Positions 9,025 through 17,597 of a stretch of DNA of 64,000 nt are shown here, piece by piece. How positions within the stretch are numbered: the first letter of the stretch is position 1; each line of letters begins with the position of its first letter. The notes below the pieces were generated by a model, which worked only from the letters and a program-made list of their open reading frames with translations, was not told the origin of the DNA and ran no database searches. The stretch spans positions 1,798,001-1,862,000 of the forward strand of contig NZ_AP025493.1 in the NCBI RefSeq assembly GCF_024347515.1. Direction: 5' to 3'. The position numbers were made by a program, and so were the translations under genes. Origin of the DNA: Vibrio gigantis (GTDB lineage: Bacteria; Pseudomonadota; Gammaproteobacteria; Enterobacterales; Vibrionaceae).

Positions 9025-10254
9025 ATGCTAGATATTTTAGAGGTAATTAATGAAGCGACAAAAGAAGCAAACTCTTTTGAAAACCATGCAGCAAAGGATC
9101 TGACTCTGGAAGAGCGCTTGCTTTATCTACAAGGCTTAGCGCTAGTGATGAATGCCGATGGTGAGATTCACCCAGAAGAGAAAGAGTACATTCGTATTTT
9201 GATCAAATCGTTTGAAATGGATGAATCAATCCTAGAAAGCTTTGTAGAGTTTGCACAACGTCCAGACAAAGATACAGTACAAGCATTCTTCCGTACCTTT
9301 AGACGTAGGCCAATCGCACAGTTGTTTCTGTTTGATGCACTAATGATGACACGCAGAGATGATTCCGTAGATGAAAGAGAGAAAGCAGTTGTAGATAAGA
9401 TTGCGGAGCAGTTAGAGGTTCTTAAAGGAACCTATCAGGATATTTATGATTTATTTTGTCATATAAAGAATAAAGACTGGGAAGAAAGTGCTTTGTATTT
9501 TTCGAGCCATTTGTTAAATCCAGAACATTTCAAGCATTTGTTAGATTATTTTGAAGTTGACTTTGATAATTTAATGCTTAGTTCCGAAAAGCTACAAGAG
9601 AAAAGATTTAAGCAAGTAATCTTATCTAAGCTCAATGTCGAAAATTACGAATGGGAAGAGTTGAAATATTACAGTGATGGTATCATTACTACACCTAACT
9701 CTAAAGTTACCTCTCACTATGTAGATCTAACGTCATCATTAATGTCTCTAGTAGAACTGATAGTCCCTAAAGTGCAGTCTGATTTAGATCGAGGTAAGAT
9801 ATGTGTAAACCCAAATGAAGAGTTAGAAAGTGAAAATGGTGAAATTCTAGCTTCAGTAAAATCGCTTGGGCTAAATTATGATAAGGAAAATAAGTGTTTT
9901 AATTTGCATTTATCCGACGATGACGCGAAAAAGGATGAAGAGATTTACTCCATAGCATGCTACTTATCTACAGGTTTTGTTGGTCGCTCTAATAATATAA
10001 ATGATATAATTGCTTTTATTCTGCAAGACGAAAATGCAAGTATTGCACAAGCTAGAAGACATCCTAGCTATCCTAATGAACGATGTTTCCCAAGAAGTGG
10101 GAATGAGTATTTAGATGAAGTTTTAGAATTCGAGGGGAAACTTTATTTAAATGAGTTTAACAATTCTTATGTTCATTATGCTGAATTTGTTGAGTGTATA
10201 GAGTCTAACTTTAGTGTTTTAAAAAGTGGTAAGATTAGAATCGCAACTTTCTAG
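9025..10254 (+). CDS. TerB-like protein 2 (409 aa)
   Basis: Residues about 25-145 form a TerB-like helical domain with LYLQGLALVMNADGEIHPEE, where DGEIHPEE is the typical acidic metal-site loop, and DALMMTRRDDSVDEREK in the second half. Residues 1-185 align closely with the next gene's product (shared FENHAAK, LALVMN, RKPIAQLFLFDALMM-type segment), then similarity stops. The C-terminal 220 residues are unrelated and of unknown fold. The ATG at 9025 is preceded by GAGGGAATAAATT, a strong ribosome site, 12 nt after the previous gene. Confidence 0.8.
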   Translation: MLDILEVINEATKEANSFENHAAKDLTLEERLLYLQGLALVMNADGEIHPEEKEYIRILIKSFEMDESILESFVEFAQRPDKDTVQAFFRTFRRRPIAQLFLFDALMMTRRDDSVDEREKAVVDKIAEQLEVLKGTYQDIYDLFCHIKNKDWEESALYFSSHLLNPEHFKHLLDYFEVDFDNLMLSSEKLQEKRFKQVILSKLNVENYEWEELKYYSDGIITTPNSKVTSHYVDLTSSLMSLVELIVPKVQSDLDRGKICVNPNEELESENGEILASVKSLGLNYDKENKCFNLHLSDDDAKKDEEIYSIACYLSTGFVGRSNNINDIIAFILQDENASIAQARRHPSYPNERCFPRSGNEYLDEVLEFEGKLYLNEFNNSYVHYAEFVECIESNFSVLKSGKIRIATF

Positions 10255-10273
10255 AAAATAAAGTGATAAAAAA

Positions 10274-11410
10274 TTGAAAATACTAACAATGATTAGAGAA
10301 GCTGCAAAAGAAAGCAATGCATTTGAAAACCACGCTGCAAAGGAATTGGCTCTCGAAGAGAAGCTGCTCTACCTTCAAGGACTAGCATTGGTAATGAATT
10401 CAGATGGTGAAATTCACCCTGAAGAAACAGATTACTTACTCATACTCATTAGATCGCTTTATCTAGACGAATCAGTCATTGATAGCTGTATCGAGTTTGC
10501 TAACCAACCAGACAAAAGCACGATTCAGAGCATTTTGAAGTGCTTTAGGCGCAAACCCATAGCTCAGCTTTTCCTGTTTGATGCTTTGATGATGAGTTAT
10601 CGTGACGGTGATATATCAGAGCAAGAAAAAGAAGTAATTGACGAGCTTGCTTTTCAATTTGAAGTCGCTAAAGGTATCTATCACGATATCTTTGACCTCT
10701 TTTGCTATATCAAAAATAGAAACTGGCAAGATGCTGCATTGTACTTCTCCATTCACCTTTTAAATCCTGATTATTTTAATCACATATTTAATTACTATGA
10801 TGTGTCTTTAGAGCAAGTTTCAAAACAGAGTAAAAAAGCATCTAAGAAAAAAATTCTATCTTGTATAAATAATAAACTAGAAAATGGGATAAGCAATGAG
10901 GTTATTCTTCCTTTTTTACAAGCGAAGATAGATAAAAAAGAAGCAAGCGTAATAAATGGAAATTTCATACTACCCGATTCAGATGAATTTAAACTAAGTA
11001 CGATCAATATTAACTTTGATAAGTTAAGTGAGACCCTTCATATTGACTCTTTACTTTTAATAAAACAAAACCCAATCGTTAACTATTTCATAAAATGTAT
11101 TGGCTTGACAGATAGTGACCGTTATAAGCTTGATGGCGGTACTCAAAAAATTATCATCTCAAAGCTAGGAAAAAACAATCGAGTTTTGGACTTAGGTTTA
11201 AAGTTTGAAGAAGGCTGCTTAATAGATGTTAATGGTACGTTGTGGTCTTATAAGAAGGGACGTGGGGATAATTGTATAATTGGGAAGAACATTATTTTTT
11301 CAAATACAAAGAAAAATTTTAAGCAATTAGAAAACGTAAAAGGGTTGCCTCTACACTCTTCTTTGACTGATACATCTAACGCTGGGTGGTTAACTAAATT
11401 TTATGAGTAA
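10274..11410 (+). CDS. TerB-like protein 3 (378 aa), paralogue of protein 2
   Basis: The N-terminal 185 residues repeat the TerB-like head of the upstream gene (SNAFENHAAKELALEEKL, LALVMNSDGEIHPEE, AQLFLFDALMM). The C-terminal 190 residues do not resemble it and carry a beta-rich sequence with low GC. I use the TTG start at 10274 because it puts the N-terminus in register with the paralogue (IREAAKES against INEATKEA). The first ATG, five codons later, would trim conserved sequence. It arose by tandem duplication with a replaced or diverged tail, which suggests that the tail provides target or partner specificity. It ends 5 nt before the next GTPase gene. Confidence 0.78.
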   Translation: MKILTMIREAAKESNAFENHAAKELALEEKLLYLQGLALVMNSDGEIHPEETDYLLILIRSLYLDESVIDSCIEFANQPDKSTIQSILKCFRRKPIAQLFLFDALMMSYRDGDISEQEKEVIDELAFQFEVAKGIYHDIFDLFCYIKNRNWQDAALYFSIHLLNPDYFNHIFNYYDVSLEQVSKQSKKASKKKILSCINNKLENGISNEVILPFLQAKIDKKEASVINGNFILPDSDEFKLSTININFDKLSETLHIDSLLLIKQNPIVNYFIKCIGLTDSDRYKLDGGTQKIIISKLGKNNRVLDLGLKFEEGCLIDVNGTLWSYKKGRGDNCIIGKNIIFSNTKKNFKQLENVKGLPLHSSLTDTSNAGWLTKFYE

Positions 11411-11415
11411 TTTGT

Positions 11416-13671
11416 ATGATTAAAAATAAAATCAACGTAATCTACTCTAAGTATGGGCCTCATACTAGAGTGGTTGATGAGAAGATCTTAGGCGATATTA
11501 GTCTTCTTAGGGATACATTTGAAACCGATATTGACAACGCCAAACAAGAAAACCGAGTCTTGCGTATCGGTATTGTTGGTCAAATCAAACGTGGTAAATC
11601 ATCGTTTCTAAACAGTTTACTTTTCGATGGTAAATCGGTTCTCCCTAAAGCTGCGACACCAATGACAGCAGCACTTACCAAGATTAGTTATTCTGAGCAG
11701 CCATCAGCAACGGTAGAGTTCTATAGCAAAAAAGAATGGGCGAAAGTAATAGAACAAGCTCATAAGGTTGAACAAGACGAAAAAATCTACCAAGAGCAAC
11801 TTAATGAATTTCAAGCATCAAAGGCACCAGGCTTGAAACGACAGCGAGGGATTAGACCCCCTCAAAAGCCTAATCACCCTGAGGAATCAAAAGCATGTTT
11901 TGAACTTTATCAAATGGTACAACGCTCAAATTTAGACGTAGAGAAATACCTTGATAAAGAAGAAGTGATTAAAAGCACAGGTTCAAACGAAACGTTAATC
12001 TCTGACTTAACCCCATTTGTTGGTGCTGATGGAAAGTTTACTCCAATTGTAAAGAGTTCATCACTAGCTCTAAATCTTCCTGAGCTTAAAGATATCGAAG
12101 TTGTTGATACTCCAGGGATGAATGACCCTATCATATCAAGGGGCAGGCGAACGCAAGAGTTTTTAGGGCAGTGTGACGTTATCTTCCTACTGAGCTATTG
12201 CGGTCAGTTCTTGGATAGCCAAGATATGGCACTGTTAGCACAAAACATCCCGAACAAGGGTATCGAAGAGATCATTTTAATTGGTTCTCTGTTCGATAGT
12301 GCGTTGTTAGATGAGTACAGTAACTACGACTCTATTCAGCAAGCTCTGCCTTCTTTAACCGCTAGCTTAAATGCTCAAGCTCAATCGGAAGTTAACGCTG
12401 TTTGTCGTCAGGATGAGTTGAATAATGGTGGTCAGCCACATCTAATGCAAACCCTGCAAAATGCACTACCGCCTATTTTTGTATCTTCTCGTTGTTACGA
12501 TTTAGCGAAGAAAGGGGACGATCTAAGTGAAGAAGAGCAACACACACTTAACCGCCTGAATCAAATGTTTGATGGCTTTACTTTTACGCCACAAATTTTG
12601 GAGGCAGTAGCTAACTTCAAAAAAGTGCACTTTAAGCTGGAGTCAGTCCGAGAAAATAAAGATAAAATCATGGCTGAGCGTCTTGATAATCTTCTAAAAG
12701 GGGCGGAGCGTGATTTATTGCAAAAACTAACGGCTATTTCTGATGATATTACTCTTAAGCGAAATAATCTCCAGCAAGGCGATTTAGCTGAAGCAGAAAA
12801 GAAACAGAAAGAGTTGGCAGAGCGTATTAATGCAGGTAAATCAAAAGTGAGCATGGTTTTCGATAAATATCGAGTGCAGATCGAAAAGGAGCTTCATAAG
12901 GCAGAGCAAAGCATCAAACAGAATTCTCTTTCAGTTAAACGCATTAACTCTCAAACAGGTAGTCGTGAAGAATCGTATACGACTTACTCTGAGGTAAGTG
13001 ACTCTAGTTGGTATAATCCATTTAGTTGGGGTAGAACTAGGACTGTGTCATCTATAAACTACCGCACAGTTAACTACACCTATGCAAATGTTCAAGATGC
13101 AGTCCAAAAGCTAGAAGACTTTGTAGTTGAGACTAGCGATAGGCTATATCAGTCAAGCTCTCAAACTATCAACATTAACCAGTTCCGTGAAGATATCAAA
13201 CAGGCAGTTAGAGGCTTATTTGACTTTTCAGACCCAGATTTCGACCCTGAAATGATATTGCTACCGCTAAGCAACTCTGTTGACCGAATTACGATTCCAA
13301 CAATTAGCTTGGATCTAGACTATCATATCAACTCGATTAGACAGCAATTCTCTGCGAATGAAGTCGAGGGTGATGAGATCCAACAACTAAGAGCTGAGCA
13401 GGCTAGAATAGTAGGCATTTTGCTAACGGAAATCACTCAAGAAGTGAGTAAATGTGGCTCAGATATGCTTGGTAAAATCTCCAGAGAAGAGCAAGATTTT
13501 CTTCCTACTCTTATCGAAGATTTAGAAAGCAGCATTGAACAGCTTCGAGCAGACTTAGAGAACAAAGAGCAAGCTCTTAAAGAGTACAGCGATATTCTTG
13601 AGATGGTTGAAGAGGATAAGCGCCAATTGAGTACAGCTAATCTTCATCTACCTGAGAGGGCTGCTATGTAG
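11416..13671 (+). CDS. Dynamin-like GTPase C (751 aa)
   Basis: A large GTPase with G1 GQIKRGKSS at about 55-63, the G2 region AATPMTAALTK, and G3 VVDTPGMND with the Asp near 231. The expected G4 place (ILIGSLFDSALL) has no NKxD, so base recognition is probably altered, as in LeoA/dynamin relatives. Residues about 130-160 contain a basic and proline-rich insert. A helical stalk (about 420-510), a tryptophan-rich stretch SSWYNPFSWGRTR at about 533-545 that could touch membrane, and a long C-terminal coiled coil (about 665-740) follow. It is the last gene before a hairpin terminator, and therefore a third GTPase made with the patatin fusion and TerB-like proteins. Confidence 0.83.
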   Translation: MIKNKINVIYSKYGPHTRVVDEKILGDISLLRDTFETDIDNAKQENRVLRIGIVGQIKRGKSSFLNSLLFDGKSVLPKAATPMTAALTKISYSEQPSATVEFYSKKEWAKVIEQAHKVEQDEKIYQEQLNEFQASKAPGLKRQRGIRPPQKPNHPEESKACFELYQMVQRSNLDVEKYLDKEEVIKSTGSNETLISDLTPFVGADGKFTPIVKSSSLALNLPELKDIEVVDTPGMNDPIISRGRRTQEFLGQCDVIFLLSYCGQFLDSQDMALLAQNIPNKGIEEIILIGSLFDSALLDEYSNYDSIQQALPSLTASLNAQAQSEVNAVCRQDELNNGGQPHLMQTLQNALPPIFVSSRCYDLAKKGDDLSEEEQHTLNRLNQMFDGFTFTPQILEAVANFKKVHFKLESVRENKDKIMAERLDNLLKGAERDLLQKLTAISDDITLKRNNLQQGDLAEAEKKQKELAERINAGKSKVSMVFDKYRVQIEKELHKAEQSIKQNSLSVKRINSQTGSREESYTTYSEVSDSSWYNPFSWGRTRTVSSINYRTVNYTYANVQDAVQKLEDFVVETSDRLYQSSSQTININQFREDIKQAVRGLFDFSDPDFDPEMILLPLSNSVDRITIPTISLDLDYHINSIRQQFSANEVEGDEIQQLRAEQARIVGILLTEITQEVSKCGSDMLGKISREEQDFLPTLIEDLESSIEQLRADLENKEQALKEYSDILEMVEEDKRQLSTANLHLPERAAM

Positions 13672-13675
13672 ATTG

Positions 13676-13700
13676 ATGAGGGGATTGATGCCCTCATTTT
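13676..13700 (+). terminator. Terminator after the GTPase/patatin/TerB operon
   Basis: ATGAGGG and CCCTCAT pair with an 8-nt loop and are followed by TTTT. It begins 5 nt after the stop codon of the last GTPase gene, so it is probably a modest intrinsic terminator that ends or attenuates the operon before the protease-like gene. Confidence 0.6.
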
Positions 13701-13877
13701 CGAGCTGAGAATTAGCTCTTGGTGAATAGCAGAATCTCTTTCAGTTGGCCTATGCAAACTTTTAGCTACAGGCGGTTTGCAGAGCTACCGAATGGAGATC
13801 ATCAGGTAACTTCTCTACTGAGCCAAAAATATAACCAGTCAGTCATATTTTGACTTATCTAATACAACGAGAAAAAA

Positions 13878-14624
13878 ATGAGTAAAAACGTCGCACTTTT
13901 AGTTGCCGAGGCCCCTTGGTTTTCCTTTAAAACTAATCATGACCAAGCCAGTTGCATTCCGTTCTTTGAAGGAGTGAAAAAGCTGGTTAACGATAGCACT
14001 GACAAGCCACAACTGAATATCTACAACTGTAATTATTATGACAACAAATCGCTTGAGAAAGCGCTAGAACATCTCGTTGATACTCGTGAGGATATACAGA
14101 TTCTGTATATCGGTGGGCATGGAGATGGCAAGCGCATTGCCGATGCTACCATCAACAAAACTACCGAGCTTATCCGTGAGCATGGCAAAAAAATTAAAGG
14201 ACTAATCGTTAGTTCATGCATGGCTGGTTTAACCGATAAACTATCGATGGCATCGGAGGGGGCGTTTTCTTCCAGTGATCGGTCAATTAGTTGGGTGAAT
14301 GGCCCCAATTGGATCATTTCTTATAAATACGCAGTCGATTGGTTTCCGTCTGCGTTGGTGGAAACCTCGATTGTGCGAGCATTTACAGAGCACTATCACC
14401 AAGAAGGCAGACTCAACTCAAAAGCAGATATTCTTGGTTGTTTGAATCACGCATTAGCGCCATTTGATCTCCACCAAGAATTCGCATCAGATAAAAGTGA
14501 CAATCGCAAAAGCTTGGGAGACACCATTCGCATTTGGATTCGGGCGCAAGGCGCTAGCCAACCAACTGATGTGACTGAAGATCTCCTTGCACAACTTGGT
14601 TACTTAGAATTCGAGGCCGAGTGA
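13878..14624 (+). CDS. Caspase/CHAT-like cysteine protease candidate
   Basis: A 248-residue protein with a small alpha/beta domain: a strand ending YIGGHGDG puts His81 after hydrophobic residues, and GLIVSSCMAG puts Cys114 at the end of the next strand. This is the spacing and setting of the His-Cys dyad in caspase, clostripain and CHAT-type hydrolases. Downstream, ISWVNGPNW and an ETSIVRAFTEHY helix fit the second half of such domains. No separate sensor domain is present, so it may be activated by partners. It lies 206 nt after the GTPase gene with a hairpin between, and has its own GAG ribosome site, so it could be separately expressed. Protease function is inferred from the dyad alone. 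Confidence 0.6.
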   Translation: MSKNVALLVAEAPWFSFKTNHDQASCIPFFEGVKKLVNDSTDKPQLNIYNCNYYDNKSLEKALEHLVDTREDIQILYIGGHGDGKRIADATINKTTELIREHGKKIKGLIVSSCMAGLTDKLSMASEGAFSSSDRSISWVNGPNWIISYKYAVDWFPSALVETSIVRAFTEHYHQEGRLNSKADILGCLNHALAPFDLHQEFASDKSDNRKSLGDTIRIWIRAQGASQPTDVTEDLLAQLGYLEFEAE

Positions 14625-14655
14625 CCTGAATTGTCGTCAAAATGGTGAGACTATT

Positions 14656-14684
14656 TTTGGGGCTATTGGTATAACTGCCCCAAA
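14656..14684 (+). terminator. Hairpin after the protease-like gene
   Basis: TTTGGGGC pairs perfectly with GCCCCAAA across a 13-nt loop, 32 nt after the preceding stop codon. No clear T-run follows on the plus strand, so it may be a weak terminator or an mRNA-stabilising hairpin. Confidence 0.4.
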
Positions 14685-14778
14685 TTATCCCCCGATGAGT
14701 TATTAAACATCTCCCTAGGACATTGGGTGAGGTGTTTTAATATCCGCAAAACCAACAAAACCAATAAGAGGAATTCTC

Positions 14779-15408
14779 ATGGCGATTAATCGAAGACACA
14801 CACCTCAAGACTCGCTGACGATGAAACAAGTAGCCAAGCTTGTTCTAGTTACCTATTGCAATTCGCCTGATTATAAAGAAGCAGCAAGAGAACAGATTGA
14901 CCCTAAATTTAAATTGCAGGAGACCGTCGTTCAACAGATTTTAGGAATGCCATTATCTGATCAAGATAGAAAACAAATCGTGCGAGAGCTTAACTTACTT
15001 GGTTGGGAAGTCGCAATCAACGCATGCTACTGGCTGATTTTTACTATCAGGGATATACACCTCTGGCATGATGCTGGAACGTTTGTCGATCAACCTCTAT
15101 TGGAGGCACTTCACTCGAACCCAGAACCTCATCCTCTAGGTCTAACTTGCGGAATGGATGTTACGGCAAATGAAGTAGCCAAATTTAATGGTTATAGCGA
15201 AATAGACATTATTGATGAACTGGCTCAGAACCGCTATCACAAGGCTTCTGATGAGCAAATCGATGAGTTTGAGGCTACTGGAGATACATCGGTGCTCGGT
15301 ATTGAAGACGATGAACAGTTGCCTCTTGATACATTTACCTTCTGGCAATACGTTGATTTCTACCTTGCAAAAAAAGGACTCAATCGATTCGCACCTCTAA
15401 TCCGCTAA
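14779..15408 (+). CDS. Unknown protein (209 aa)
   Basis: A 209-residue, mainly helical, acidic protein with no motif I recognise. Visible features are a basic N-terminus (MAINRRH), a central aromatic stretch NACYWLIFTIRDIHLWHD, and a Glu/Asp-rich C-terminal third ending in FWQYVDFYLAKKGLNRFAPL. AAGAGGAATTCTC gives a strong ribosome site for the ATG. It follows the caspase-like gene on the same strand after a 154-nt gap containing a hairpin, and precedes another unknown gene, so it may be an accessory of that system or an unrelated passenger. Confidence 0.6.
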   Translation: MAINRRHTPQDSLTMKQVAKLVLVTYCNSPDYKEAAREQIDPKFKLQETVVQQILGMPLSDQDRKQIVRELNLLGWEVAINACYWLIFTIRDIHLWHDAGTFVDQPLLEALHSNPEPHPLGLTCGMDVTANEVAKFNGYSEIDIIDELAQNRYHKASDEQIDEFEATGDTSVLGIEDDEQLPLDTFTFWQYVDFYLAKKGLNRFAPLIR

Positions 15409-15418
15409 TATTAACAAC

Positions 15419-15437
15419 GCCCCACTTTTGGGGCTTT
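15419..15437 (+). terminator. Short GC hairpin between two unknown genes
   Basis: GCCCCA and TGGGGC pair with a 4-nt loop and are followed by TTT, 10 nt after the stop of the 209-residue ORF. The next gene's AAGG ribosome site follows immediately, so it may terminate or modulate translation. Confidence 0.5.
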
Positions 15438-15449
15438 AAGGTCGATGAC

Positions 15450-15866
15450 ATGAACTTGACCATATGCCTTACATTACAGGTAAACCATCTTTATGACTTA
15501 CTTGAAAGGCAAAAACAGAATTCCGTGAAACTAGAAGAACAAGTTACATTACTGGAGCTTCAGTTGGATTTGCTCAAGCTAAATCAGCAGATAAGCACGG
15601 TAGACCAGCTCGGATCGAACCCTGAGGCCCTATACTTAAGCCAATACCTCCGCCGACGAATTCTTTTATTCAAAAGGCAGTTTAGTGATGTTGCCAGCAC
15701 TGAGCTATTTCGCAATAAACTACCTACCGAAAAGTTCGAACAAGTCTTGTTTTTGTTTATTGAAACATTAAACCGAAATATCAATACGTTAGAAGTCTGT
15801 GGTTCTGTTCAAAAAGACTTTGTCAGCCCCGATGTAAAAATGGTGCCTCGACGACAACGTCGATAA
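15450..15866 (+). CDS. Small coiled-coil protein, unknown (138 aa)
   Basis: The first 55 residues are a heptad-like helix (LYDLLERQKQNSVKLEEQVTLL) and could dimerise. The C-terminal half is mixed and ends in a very basic tail, MVPRRQRR. No enzyme motif is visible. AAGG lies 8 nt before the ATG. It is 42 nt after the preceding ORF, with a hairpin in the gap, and 80 nt before a decayed istB fragment on the other strand. It could be a nucleic-acid-binding accessory, but that is a guess from charge only. Confidence 0.5.
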   Translation: MNLTICLTLQVNHLYDLLERQKQNSVKLEEQVTLLELQLDLLKLNQQISTVDQLGSNPEALYLSQYLRRRILLFKRQFSDVASTELFRNKLPTEKFEQVLFLFIETLNRNINTLEVCGSVQKDFVSPDVKMVPRRQRR

Positions 15867-15947
15867 GTGGGTAACTGTCAGATAAGATCTAAATTAGTAC
15901 ACATCAGGGAAGTGCGTATTTCGGTGATTGCGGCTGCTCGTTTCGGT

Positions 15948-16296
15948 TTATTCAGAACACCAGTCATAAAGGATTAGTAAGGCTTGATTAGCGAGCGATT
16001 TGAGTTGCTTTTGATAGCTACCATCCAGACGATCTGTGGTCAGGTCATCTAGCAAGCGAGTTAATCGGTAGTACCTAACAGTTTGTTGTTGGCCGCAGTC
16101 TGCCAGTGCGCAACTAAGGTATGTTTTGCCTGCACCAGTTTGGGCAGTGATTAAGATGTTCTGGTGCTTGTATAGATAACTGCCCATCAGAAGCTCGCTC
16201 ATCTGCTTGCGGTTGAGATTTCGTCCCTCTTTGTAGATGAGTTGGCTCGGCTGAGCATTCACTCTCAGCTCAGCTTGGCTTGTCGTTTTCTTTTAT
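15948..16296 (-). pseudogene. Fragment of IS21-family istB ATPase
   Basis: The minus strand reads through ELRVNAQPSQLIYKEGRNLN, HQNILITAQTGAGKTYLSCA and NQALLILYDW. These line up with the middle of IstB: the conserved approach to Walker A, the Walker A itself, and the Walker B region, where the usual LILDDW has become LILYDW. The N-terminal 50 or so residues are missing, with a stop codon just before KKTTSQAE, and the protein stops right after the Walker B position. No istA or terminal repeats are seen nearby, so this is a dead remnant of an IS21-type element at this island junction. Confidence 0.75.
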
Positions 16297-16950
16297 CTAA
16301 TCTTGGATTAGTGGGTACACAGGATCTCCCCACAATTCACTGCTTGAATTCATCATGATTTTAATTATAGTTGGTAATATCTTTTCTAGCAGAGCAGTAC
16401 AGTCTCGTAGTTGTTTACGGTTCGCTGAGCTACCGTAGGTTGCTCCGCCATGAATAATTTGGTTACGCAGTGTGTATAGACGAGCAAATACAATCGAAAG
16501 AACAGATGCAGTATTGTTGTGCCCTAGAGCGGCATTAGCAGCAATCTTGGCCTTACTACGGGCTTCTTTCCATTCACGTTCGGTGATACGCCCTGCATGG
16601 TAATTCCAATAACTTTCTAGAATAAATTCATTATCCAATACAGATCTTATTGCACCTGAGTAATTATGCCAGACGATGTCTGATAATAAATTTTCAGTAT
16701 CCAACTCAACAAGTCGTGTCAAAAACTCTTGGTAAAGTCCTCTTTCTCCATAGTTAACTTTTTGTTCAAAGTCTTGTGCGTAAGCAGAGTTAAAAGCGAT
16801 CCAGAGGAAAGTAAATTTTGAGTCGTCGTCATCACATGACTCTGCTTGCTGAAACCAACTCAATGAACGATGTACTCTAGTTGAAAGAGCTTGGGAGTAG
16901 TTTTCCCGCTCGTTGCGGTGACGTTTTTTTAAAGTATCGAAAGTAAGCAT
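16297..16950 (-). CDS. HEPN-like protein, possible ribonuclease (217 aa)
   Basis: An all-helical protein with LYTLRNQIIHGGAT near the C-terminus: Arg162, four residues, His167. This Rx4H pattern in a helix end is the HEPN RNase signature, and the HGG after it is usual in Apea-like and related HEPN families. It has an N-terminal basic helix and a central Trp-rich region. The ATG at 16950 has GAGGA 5 nt upstream; a start seven codons earlier lacks one. It faces left, directly abutting the istB remnant. HEPN proteins often act as toxins or defence nucleases, but no partner antitoxin is evident on the same strand, so activity is uncertain. Confidence 0.6.
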   Translation of the reverse strand: MLTFDTLKKRHRNERENYSQALSTRVHRSLSWFQQAESCDDDDSKFTFLWIAFNSAYAQDFEQKVNYGERGLYQEFLTRLVELDTENLLSDIVWHNYSGAIRSVLDNEFILESYWNYHAGRITEREWKEARSKAKIAANAALGHNNTASVLSIVFARLYTLRNQIIHGGATYGSSANRKQLRDCTALLEKILPTIIKIMMNSSSELWGDPVYPLIQD

Positions 16951-17239
16951 TTGTTCCTCGTTTATTATCATTATGGGTGAGTTATTATGGAGTTGATTAA
17001 CTCATGATTAGCCATTACTGTAACCTGACATGGATAAAATACACTTAAATATGTTATTTATATCTGAAACTTTACCTAATTGCGATTTGATCGTCTCCCT
17101 CATATTGCTTAATCGTATCTAGAATTATTGGACAATAGTTTCTGTAATTGATTTATGATTAAGAGGGGGAGCTTTGTTGCGTAATCCAATAGAACTAAAT
17201 CAATCAATATTGCTCGACAAAGGCCAATCATTTGTTCTA

Positions 17240-17281
17240 TGCGGCGTTAGCCGCTTTCAATCAGCACTGCTTTCGCAGTGC
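17240..17281. repeat. Two short perfect stem-loops in tandem
   Basis: GCGGC-GTTA-GCCGC is a 5-bp stem with a 4-nt loop. Some 10 nt later, GCACTGC-TTTC-GCAGTGC is a 7-bp stem with a 4-nt loop. Together with the longer hairpin just downstream, they could be part of a structured RNA or the end of a lost mobile element. Confidence 0.5.
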
Positions 17282-17306
17282 ATCAATCGATGTTTGATTC
17301 ATGGTC

Positions 17307-17380
17307 AACAAACCATCTTTACCCTTTATTGGGGGTAGTCTGTCGTTTACCCCCAATAAGGGGTAAACCGATGGTTTGTT
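17307..17380. repeat. Long imperfect inverted repeat, arms of about 33 nt
   Basis: AACAAACCATC at the left pairs with GATGGTTTGTT at the right, and the inner part TTATTGGGGGTA pairs with TACCCCCAATAA, leaving a loop of about 10 nt. A run of T follows. It could be a strong terminator for a transcript entering from the left, or a cruciform end of a mobile element. No gene on the plus strand precedes it closely. Confidence 0.65.
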
Positions 17381-17443
17381 TTTATTAGATATAAATAGCG
17401 TCAAAAGTAAATGATAAGCCTTTGTTTTTATTGAAATAAATTG

Positions 17444-17472
17444 TTGACGAAAAGATTTTTATACGTTTTAAT
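17444..17472 (+). promoter_or_regulatory. Candidate sigma-70 promoter for the P-loop kinase pair
   Basis: TTGACG, a 17-nt spacer and TTTAAT match the vegetative promoter layout, and lie about 125 nt before the kinase start in an AT-rich region. The match was made by eye only. Confidence 0.35.
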
Positions 17473-17597
17473 AAGCTTGAACACTCTCTATCTCAATTTG
17501 TATAAAGATTGAGTTAAATAAATTAAACAATATCAAAGAATTCATCACCTTATCGGTGAGAGGAGGGAATTATTTTTTAATAAAAGGAAACGCCAAA

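Larger units (their letters stand above)
16951..17597. other. 647-bp gene-free region with stem-loops
   Basis: The region lies between the leftward HEPN gene and the rightward P-loop kinase. Its middle holds three successive hairpins (17240-17380, listed separately), and its right end holds a plausible promoter. The rest is AT-rich with no ORF that I would support. Confidence 0.6.

Noticed and set aside
8017..11410. Three TerB-like genes as a tellurite resistance cluster
   Set aside because: No terC, terD, terE or terZ genes are nearby; the set sits within the GTPase/patatin operon.
15948..16296. IstB-like ORF as a functional gene
   Set aside because: Both ends are missing, Walker B is altered, and there is no istA.
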